Positions 9,301-15,344 of a stretch of DNA of 64,000 nt are shown here, in pieces. The notes below the pieces were generated by a model. It ran no database searches. It worked only from the letters and a program-made list of their open reading frames with translations, and had not been told where the DNA came from. The stretch spans positions 1 to 64,000 of the forward strand of contig PKFB01000060.1 of NCBI GenBank assembly GCA_002919305.1, in the 5' to 3' direction. A program made the position numbers and the translations under genes. This stretch comes from Actinomycetales bacterium (GTDB lineage: Bacteria > Actinomycetota > Actinomycetes > Mycobacteriales > Micromonosporaceae). Position 1 is the first letter of the stretch. The number at the start of each line of letters is the position of its first letter.

Positions 9301-10438
9301 GGTGATCGATGGCTGGCTGACGTTCCGGCAGGAATACGAAAACCTTGAGATGACCTTGCGGCAGCTCTCAACGCGCACCCTCAACTACGGGGTCCACCTG
9401 GTGATCGCCGCCAACCGGTGGTCGGAGATCCACGCCAGTCTGCGTGACCAGCTGGGTACGCGGTTCGAGCTGCGCCTGGGGGACCCGGTGGAGTCGCAGA
9501 TCGACATCCGGGCCGCTAACAACGTCCCCAACATCCCCGGTCGGGGCCTGACTCCCGACAAACTCCACTTCCTGGCGGCGGTGCCCCGCATTGACGGGGT
9601 CAGCAGCGCTGAGGGCCTCGCCGAAGCCACCGCCACCCTGGTCGATGTCGTGGTCGATAACGGCACCGGTGCCTGCGCACCCCCGGTCCGGATGCTGCCC
9701 GATGTGCTGCCCGTCTCCTCCCTGCCGGAACCCGAGGGCGCCCTACGCGTCCCGCTCGGTTTGAACGAAGCCGACCTCGCCCCCGTGTGGCACGACTTCA
9801 GTACCGTCCCCCACCTGACCGTTATCGGCGACACCGAGTCCGGCAAGACCAACATCCTGCGCCTGGTGGCGCGCGCCGTGACTCACCGGTACCAGCCTTC
9901 ACAGGCGAAAGTGATCATCGTTGACCTGCGGCGTGAGCTCTACGACGTGGTGCCCGAGGAGTACCGCCTGGGGTACGCCGTCTCCGGCGCCGTCGTCGCC
10001 CAGATGGTCAACGAAGCCGCCATCGGAATGCGGCGGCGACTCCCCAACGAGAAGATCACCCCCGAGCGGCTGCGGCGCCGCGACTGGTGGGACGGGCCGG
10101 AGCTCTACCTCCTCATCGACGACTACGACCTGCTCGCTTCGGCCTCCAACAACCCCTTCATGCCGCTGCTCGATCTGATCCCGCACGGCACCGATATCGG
10201 CCTCCACATCGTGTTGGCTCGGGGCGCCGCCGGGGGAGCCCGGTCCGCGATGGATCCCTTCCTGCGGCGGCTCCACGAGACCAACACCCCCGATATCGCC
10301 TTGTCCTGCCCGCCGTCCGAAGGACCGCTACTCGGTAATGTCCGGCCGCGTGTCTTCCCACCAGGGCGCGCCCTGCTGCTGACCCGCCGAGGCAGCGGCG
10401 TTATCCAGACCGCCATGGTTCCTGTCGACGACGCATAG
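6386..10438 (+). CDS. eccC: Type VII secretion ATPase EccC (fused EccCa-EccCb)
   Basis: EccC is the FtsK/SpoIIIE-like motor that recognises Esx substrates and powers export. Two membrane helices lie at residues ~37-58 and 63-85, followed by a DUF-like stalk and three ATPase domains. P-loops are GATGSGKS at 481-488, GGPQSGKS at 865-872 and GDTESGKT at 1148-1155. Walker B-like strands are LFVVVDE, VFLVIDG and LYLLIDD. A Thr/Asp/Ala-rich linker of about 50 residues separates the first and second ATPases, where some mycobacterial systems split into two genes. At 1350 residues it is full length. GAGGAGGT precedes the ATG. Confidence 0.97.
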   Translation: MTTVQFRRPPRRTPPEMPSGELALQEPPVLPEAPTGNLSMLLTFLPMALGSTAMILIFVNPGSGPLTWIAGGLMSVTMLAMVFGQMGRTSGDRKRRMRGERRDYLRYLSQTRRKVRGMVAQQRRALAWSHPDPVTLWSIAMSGRLWERRPTDHDFGEIRLGTGTQRLAVKIAPMQTKPVEDLEPLCARALRRFIHAYTTIPDQPVALYLRGFARVTLRGDADAARALARALLAQLVTFHSPDDLRVVVCVAPDRVADWEWTKWLPHLMHPTEHDAAGAMRMFGHQLTELVELLGEEFTERPRFTNDATPGREEPYVVVLIDGVDVPHDLRFGDQGYRNAVLIDVDGLLPWRQVRGTLCLHVEPETVAMLRTDRSGKEVRTHLGRPDRLSVTRARALARCLAPWRLGAQLDISQPLATTFDLTKLLGIADLETFDPHALWSQRTGAYRLRVPIGVTEDGQPVELDIKESAQGGMGPHGVLIGATGSGKSELLRTLVLALALTHSSEVLNFVLVDFKGGATFLGLEELPHTSAVITNLADEAPLVTRMQDALHGELVRRQELLRAAGGYTSLLEYEKARAAGAPLAPLPTLFVVVDEFSELLSAHREFIDLFVMIGRLGRSLGVHLLLASQRLDDGRIHQLESHLSYRIGLRTFSAMESRAVLGVPDAYELPPTPGSGYMRTDVSTLTRFKAAYVSGPYRKPSRRQRQEAVKHQVVLFEANRLAPRTASPTQSSDSADLTSSDPDTATQSTVDTADTGIAAAVEATDATETPEEATETMLQVAVRRLKGQGPPAHRVWLPPLAEPPTLDQILPPLGPVPGVGMAPLDWAGIGGLVVPVGVVDKPFEQVRDLLMADLSGSGGHVGIAGGPQSGKSTLLRTLICSLALTHTPEQVQIYCLDFGGGTLNAIADLPHVGSVAGRLATDRVNRTIAEIVNLLNIRERRFSDHGIQSMASYRQMRAEGRFRDDPYGDVFLVIDGWLTFRQEYENLEMTLRQLSTRTLNYGVHLVIAANRWSEIHASLRDQLGTRFELRLGDPVESQIDIRAANNVPNIPGRGLTPDKLHFLAAVPRIDGVSSAEGLAEATATLVDVVVDNGTGACAPPVRMLPDVLPVSSLPEPEGALRVPLGLNEADLAPVWHDFSTVPHLTVIGDTESGKTNILRLVARAVTHRYQPSQAKVIIVDLRRELYDVVPEEYRLGYAVSGAVVAQMVNEAAIGMRRRLPNEKITPERLRRRDWWDGPELYLLIDDYDLLASASNNPFMPLLDLIPHGTDIGLHIVLARGAAGGARSAMDPFLRRLHETNTPDIALSCPPSEGPLLGNVRPRVFPPGRALLLTRRGSGVIQTAMVPVDDA

Positions 10439-10619
10439 AGAGGCCTAAGACGGGAACGCCCGCCCGGCGGGAGTGAATGGCCTGACTAGCCTGATCGGCC
10501 ACCCACTCCTGAACCCTCTCAGGTAGGTGGTTGATCCTTCGCCCCGTCCTGCCAGCACCCTCTCAGGCGCTCTCCCAGGCGTACCGGCGTGATGAGGCCA
10601 TCCGGTACACACCGGCAGA

Positions 10620-10641
10620 CCACCCCATACATCCGGGGTGG
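10620..10641. terminator. Hairpin between convergent eccC and mycP
   Basis: A 7-bp perfect stem (CCACCCC pairing with GGGGTGG) with an 8-nt loop lies in the 286-bp gap between the convergent ends of eccC and mycP. It has no T tract, which is common for actinobacterial terminators. The rest of the gap has short direct repeats (CTGATGTGA at about 10650 and 10670) but no gene. Confidence 0.45.
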
Positions 10642-10724
10642 GGTGTCGTACTGATGTGAAACGACCAGCTGATGTGAGACGGCCAGGTGTCAGCGCGGTC
10701 GTCCAAAGGCGCTGAAACACACGC

Positions 10725-12026
10725 TCAATGCCCAGCGGGCCGCCAGGAGCGGCGCTGACCCCGAGGCAGACAGGCCCACACCACCGCGACGACCACCACC
10801 AGGAGCACCGAACCACCGATCACCGCCAACACCACCATGTTTGGACGCTCATCCACCAGCTCGGGCTGCGGCACCTCCGGGTGTACCTCCGCCGGCCGGT
10901 CTTGAACCAGCCCAGCTTCCTGCGGTAACACCGCGGACACCGCCGAATAAGGGTCCACAACCCCGTACCCCAGGACCGGATCAGGCAGCGATCGACCCGG
11001 CCGATCCGCGGTCGTGATGAGCCGCTGAAGCACCTGCTCTGCTGAAAGCTCCGGCAGATAGGCGCGTACCAGGGCCGCCGCGCCGGCCACGAACCCCACA
11101 GCGGTCCAACTTCCGGAGGCGGTGAAGTGCCCGTTGCCGTGGGGGGCGACGCTTATCACGTCCACTCCCGGCGCCGCCAGCGTCACCACGGCTTCCGGTG
11201 ACGGTTCCTCGGCGGGACTACCGTCGGGCGCCACACCGACCACCGCGATCACCCCCGGGTAGCTTGCCGGGTACCGCGGCGGTGCGAACCGACCCGACCG
11301 TTCGTACGCCGCTGCGACGATCAGAGCATCTTCCGCCTGCGCGTACTCCACCGCCGCCCGCAACGCCTCCGAATCCTCGCCGGTACCCGCCGGGACCGCG
11401 ATCACATCCGCCCCAGCGTCAACCGCCTCCCGGATCCCGTCGGCGAGCGGCCCGGACCCCGGGGTATGAGCGCTGGCGGACACGCGTATCGGCACGATCG
11501 TCGCCCCAGGCGCCACCCCCGCGAAACCGACGCCTTCCCGGGGACGAGCCGCGATGAGGCCCGCGACAAACGTGCCATACCCGATGCAGTCGTCGTCCGC
11601 ATCGCCGCCGTTTGATCCTGGTGCGACATCCACACCATCGCGTACCGCACCGGTGAGCGGCCCACTGTCGGCGCTGACCCCGGTGTCGACCACAGCCACG
11701 GTCACCCCATCTCCCCGCGTCAGCTCCCACGCCCGTTCAGGCGCCATCTGCTGCTGGGGCCAGGGCATGGGAGACACCACGGTCGGGGAAGCGGGTACGC
11801 ACGAGTTAGTCACGTTCGGCAGGGCGGGAGCGCTGGATTGAGCCAGGGCGGGCGCACCAAGGCCGGCCGTGCCGGGTCCACAAGGGACACCGGGCCCCAG
11901 CAGCAGGACTACCCCTACCGCCCCAGCAGCCACCCGTGTCACTACTGTGGCGAACCGACGACGGGACCGACGAGGAATCCAGGGCGCATCGGGGTCCCGT
12001 TCGTCGGCAGAGGCCATCACGGCCAT
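10725..12026 (-). CDS. mycP: Mycosin-like subtilisin fold protein, catalytically dead (MycP-like)
   Basis: Mycosins are membrane-anchored S8 proteases that cap the periplasmic face of ESX translocons. The frame opens at 12176, but the ATG at 12026 has a GGGAGG site and gives 433 residues. It has an N-terminal hydrophobic signal (~30-46), a subtilisin domain, and a C-terminal helix near NMVVLAVIGGSVLLVVVV followed by basic residues. Numbered from 12026, catalytic Asp114 is kept (VAVVDTGV). The His position in DCxGHGT is Tyr150 (DCIGYGT), and the Ser position in GTSxA is Trp307 (GSWTA). The oxyanion Asn in AAAGN appears to be Glu242 (AAAYE). The fold and ends are intact, so this reads as a maintained pseudoprotease and not a decayed gene. 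Confidence 0.9.
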   Translation of the reverse strand: MAVMASADERDPDAPWIPRRSRRRFATVVTRVAAGAVGVVLLLGPGVPCGPGTAGLGAPALAQSSAPALPNVTNSCVPASPTVVSPMPWPQQQMAPERAWELTRGDGVTVAVVDTGVSADSGPLTGAVRDGVDVAPGSNGGDADDDCIGYGTFVAGLIAARPREGVGFAGVAPGATIVPIRVSASAHTPGSGPLADGIREAVDAGADVIAVPAGTGEDSEALRAAVEYAQAEDALIVAAAYERSGRFAPPRYPASYPGVIAVVGVAPDGSPAEEPSPEAVVTLAAPGVDVISVAPHGNGHFTASGSWTAVGFVAGAAALVRAYLPELSAEQVLQRLITTADRPGRSLPDPVLGYGVVDPYSAVSAVLPQEAGLVQDRPAEVHPEVPQPELVDERPNMVVLAVIGGSVLLVVVVAVVWACLPRGQRRSWRPAGH

Positions 12027-12153
12027 CTCGCCTCCCGTGCCCGTCCTGGCCTTCTCCAGCACTCCAACTCCTTCACGGCTCCGGAGGGCCGGGGAGTTCG
12101 CGGCTAGGCACGGCATCGAGCCGTGCCCGGCATCCGGGTTTTCCGTATCGGTT

Positions 12154-12169
12154 TCCGTATATCTACGGA
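12154..12169. promoter_or_regulatory. TCCGTA inverted repeat between mycP and ECF sigma gene
   Basis: TCCGTA and TACGGA flank TATC as a perfect 6-4-6 palindrome. A further TTCCGTA lies 12 bp upstream, at about 12141. The site is 71 bp before the likely sigma-factor start and on the far side of mycP, so it could bind a regulator of either gene. No known consensus is claimed. Confidence 0.4.
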
Positions 12170-12239
12170 TGTTCAAAGCAGGGTGCGCAGGAAGGCTCTC
12201 CCATGTCCCCAGCGACCGGAAAACGCAGGGAGAGGCCTT

Positions 12240-12848
12240 ATGAGGACTCCGACCGGGGGATCGACGTTATCGGGGGCTACCGTCGATCAGACCGCTGACG
12301 AGGTGCTGCTTGGTGAGCTGTACCAGGAGTACAGCGGTGTACTGCTTAATTCCATTAACCGGATCGTCGACGACCAGCATCTAGCCGAGGACGTGCTCCA
12401 GGAGACCCTGATCCGGGCCTGGAGACACACCCAGCGGCTAACCCCGGAACACGGCTCGGTTCGGGGTTGGCTCAGCCGGGTCGCCCACAACATCGCCATC
12501 GACAAGATTCGGTTACGTCAGGCCCGCCCCACCGAGGTGCGGGAGACGGCAACCGAAAGCGTGGGGCCGGTCGTCGACTACACCGACACGATCCTGACCA
12601 GCGTGGTGGTGCGGCAGGCGTTCCAGCAACTCGGACCGCTGCACCGCAGGGTGATCTTCGAGGTCATCTTTCAGGACCGGACCGCCGCGCAGGCCGCCGA
12701 CGTCCTCGGAATCCCGGTAGGGACGGTCAAGTCTCGACTGCACCACGCGTTACGCCGGCTCCGACTCCTACTGGAGCAGCACAGCGCTACGGCCGAGGGA
12801 GGCCGTTGGCGTAACGAGTCAGCGCCGCTGGTGGAGAAAGTCGCATAA
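12240..12848 (+). CDS. ECF-family RNA polymerase sigma factor
   Basis: The product is a two-domain group IV sigma factor. Region 2 (YQEYSGVLLNSI to RAWRH) includes the DxxLAEDVLQETLIRAW motif. Region 4 (LGPLHRRVIFEVIF to GTVKSRLHHALRRLR) is a helix-turn-helix for the -35 element. The open frame starts at 12123, but the ATG at 12240 follows AGGGAGAG and gives 202 residues of normal ECF length. No zinc-finger anti-sigma gene is adjacent; the next gene is a convergent LuxR-type regulator. Its position beside the ESX genes suggests it may control them, which is inference. Confidence 0.88.
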   Translation: MRTPTGGSTLSGATVDQTADEVLLGELYQEYSGVLLNSINRIVDDQHLAEDVLQETLIRAWRHTQRLTPEHGSVRGWLSRVAHNIAIDKIRLRQARPTEVRETATESVGPVVDYTDTILTSVVVRQAFQQLGPLHRRVIFEVIFQDRTAAQAADVLGIPVGTVKSRLHHALRRLRLLLEQHSATAEGGRWRNESAPLVEKVA

Positions 12849-12916
12849 CGACAGTCCACAACAGACCAACCCTGTCCTTGAGGACAGTCCGAAGACAAGG
12901 AGACCGAGCGGATGGA

Positions 12917-14527
12917 TCAGCCGGCCTGCGTGTGCTCCTGGATCTGCCTGCGACGCTCAGCCACGATCCGGATGATCCCCGCTCGGCTCCGAACCCCGAG
13001 TTTGGCGAGAATGCGCGAAACGTGGCTCTCCACCGTGCGGGGAGAGAGGAACAAATGCTGGGCGATGTGCCGATTAGTGGCTCCCTCCGCCACCAGCAGA
13101 GCAACCCGCATCTCAGCAGGGGTCAACGCCTCCCACCCCGGCGTCGCGTCCTTTGGGTCTCGGGGCGACTCCATCCAGTCAGAGACGTCGGGATCCCCGT
13201 GCATGGGGGCCGAACCCTCCGAGGGCACCCGCTGGGGAACCGCGCGTGAACGGGCGTACTTCTCCTTGGAAGCAGAGGGCTCTTCTGCGGCCGTGGCCGC
13301 CGCCCGCACCGAAGCCGGAAGACTGTCGTATAACGCCCGCCACAGCAGCGGATGCGTGAACCGCAGCCGTTCCCCATCGTCGACAAGTACCCGACAGGTC
13401 AGTGCCTCATCGATCCGGTCAAGCAGCGCCACGACCGGTTCTCCCGTCACTTTCGCCAAGGAAGCCACCGTGAAGTCCTGCCCCAACAGGGCCGCCTTGC
13501 GCAGCAGCGGGAGGGTACGCGGAGTCCGTCGCTTCAGACGTTCCAGGATGATTGGGAGCACCGCCTGAATGAGACGCTCGCTGGATTCGGCGAGACCGGG
13601 CGGACCCGTGTGTCTGGAAGAACCGGAAGACGCGTTCGATCGGCGAGGAGTCGCCACATACTCCTGCCGACAAGCCGCGACGATCGCGCATACCCATTCA
13701 GGGTTGCCGTCGGCGACCCCTGCGATCCACAGCAGTTCCGGAGACGGAGCATGCGGCAGCAGATGCCGGACCAAAGCGGTCGTCTGCTCCGTGGATAGAC
13801 CCCGCAGGGACACTATCGCAGCGTCACTGTTCATAAGGGAGCGTCGGAGAGACGCGATCTCCGGACGGTCAGGAGTGGGGCGAGTAGCCGCGACCAGCAG
13901 CAACGGAAACTGTTCGGTTAGGCGGCGCAGGATGTACCAAACCTGAATACTGGGATTGTCCGCCCACTGGAGATTGTCAAGCACCAGGAGCGTCGGGGCC
14001 GCCGCGCAACATCGCGCGACCAGCGCCAGCGAACCTGCCACGCAGCTTTCCAACTCGCTGACCCCAGCCCCATTGATCCACCGTTGGATGATCTCCATCC
14101 ACTCGGTCTGCGTGGCGTGGAGCCGGGTCCCTCCGCTTCCCGTAGCGTCGCCTTCCGCGACCGAGCCCGTCACCTGGTTGCCCTTGCCCCCGTACCGGAA
14201 CCACTCAGCCGGCAACCCCAACGCCTCCGTGATCACCCCTAACGGGCGCTGCCGTTCCAAGTCATGAGCGGTCGCGGTAAGCGCCGGAAACCCCAGGCGA
14301 TCAGCCTCCGCGAGGAGCACCCGGATCAACGCGGACTTCCCTAACCCTGCCTCACCCTCGATCCAAAGCACTCCGCCACGACCCTGGGCCAAAGTGGCGA
14401 CCATGCTCTTTACGGTGGCGAGTTCACGCTCACGTCCAATGAGAGCACCGTCAGAATCGTTAATCCCGTCCAGTATCTTTTTAACGCCCGGATGGTCGGC
14501 GGTGGAGGAATTTGATAGGAACGGCAC
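12917..14527 (-). CDS. ATP-binding LuxR-family transcriptional regulator
   Basis: The protein has an N-terminal STAND/AAA-like ATPase and a C-terminal LuxR HTH. The P-loop is GEAGLGKS at about residues 60-67, counted from the GTG at 14533, and the Walker B strand is LLVLDNLQWAD near 185. The last ~65 residues (LTPAEMRVALLVAEGATNRHIAQHL to SPRTVESHVSRILAKL) form a canonical LuxR HTH. The GTG at 14527 is best placed behind AGGAGG; a GTG two codons upstream is also possible. At about 536 residues it is shorter than typical 900-residue LAL regulators and lacks their long sensor repeats. It converges on the ECF sigma gene and flanks the ESX locus. Confidence 0.88.
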   Translation of the reverse strand: MPFLSNSSTADHPGVKKILDGINDSDGALIGRERELATVKSMVATLAQGRGGVLWIEGEAGLGKSALIRVLLAEADRLGFPALTATAHDLERQRPLGVITEALGLPAEWFRYGGKGNQVTGSVAEGDATGSGGTRLHATQTEWMEIIQRWINGAGVSELESCVAGSLALVARCCAAAPTLLVLDNLQWADNPSIQVWYILRRLTEQFPLLLVAATRPTPDRPEIASLRRSLMNSDAAIVSLRGLSTEQTTALVRHLLPHAPSPELLWIAGVADGNPEWVCAIVAACRQEYVATPRRSNASSGSSRHTGPPGLAESSERLIQAVLPIILERLKRRTPRTLPLLRKAALLGQDFTVASLAKVTGEPVVALLDRIDEALTCRVLVDDGERLRFTHPLLWRALYDSLPASVRAAATAAEEPSASKEKYARSRAVPQRVPSEGSAPMHGDPDVSDWMESPRDPKDATPGWEALTPAEMRVALLVAEGATNRHIAQHLFLSPRTVESHVSRILAKLGVRSRAGIIRIVAERRRQIQEHTQAG

Positions 14528-14785
14528 GGTCACCTCCTAGCCGGGAGTCGATACGCCTTCTGTACGGATCTCAAAGCTGTTTGGTTCACAACCGGAGCGG
14601 ATTTTTCTCAAACACTTCCGGGCCGGGGCTGGTTTTTACGCAGAGTAAGCTCGAAACAGAACCACCTGTTTACGGCGGAAACCGGTTCAGCAGCCGGATT
14701 CGAGGCAGCGGTGACCCCGAGCCGGCACGCGTCCAGAGCAGCGGCGAGGTGCCGGTCAGACGGGGACGGTGAGTACACCCGACCG

Positions 14786-15256
14786 TCAGCCGATGTAGGG
14801 CTTGGGGTGGTTGGTGTAGCCGTGGTCGATACGTAGCCGAATCGACGGGTGGATGTCCAGGAAGTCCAGCTCCTCGCGGGGCACCCATCGCACCTCGATG
14901 CTTTCGCTGCTGGTGCGCAGCTCACCCCCGATGGGGCGGGCGCGGAAGCAGATGGAGAACTGCTGGCGTACCTCACCGTTGTCGTAGGCCATGACGTGGT
15001 TGGGGTTGGAGTAGATGCCGACCACGCCGGTGACCTCCACCTCGATACCGGTCTCCTCCCGGGTTTCACGGACTACGGTTTCGGCGATGTACTCCCCGAA
15101 GTCCTGGGCGCCGCCGGGGATGGACCACAGGCCGTTGTCGCTGCGGCGGATCATCAGGAGCCGGTTGTGGTCGTCGAGGACGAACGCGGTGACCGCAACC
15201 ACGATGCTGTTTGGGCGGGGCGCGTTGGGGTCGTAGTAGTACTCGACTCGTGCCAC
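14786..15256 (-). CDS. Nudix hydrolase
   Basis: This 156-residue protein carries a complete Nudix box at residues 49-71. It reads G-x5-E-x7-REx-REE-x-G-I, with Glu64, Glu67 and Glu68 in place for Mg2+ binding. Nudix enzymes cleave nucleoside diphosphates linked to other groups; the substrate cannot be read from the sequence. The N-terminal YYYDPNAPRPNSIVVAV is typical of an actinobacterial NUDIX subgroup. It stands alone on the minus strand between the LuxR regulator and the TPR-ATPase gene. Confidence 0.92.
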   Translation of the reverse strand: MARVEYYYDPNAPRPNSIVVAVTAFVLDDHNRLLMIRRSDNGLWSIPGGAQDFGEYIAETVVRETREETGIEVEVTGVVGIYSNPNHVMAYDNGEVRQQFSICFRARPIGGELRTSSESIEVRWVPREELDFLDIHPSIRLRIDHGYTNHPKPYIG

Positions 15257-15344
15257 AGCACTCAGACTCCCACCCCTGATCGGGAAAGCGGCGAATCAAC
15301 GACAGAGCCGAGAACAGAACCGCTTCCTCTCGGCATGCCTGCCG

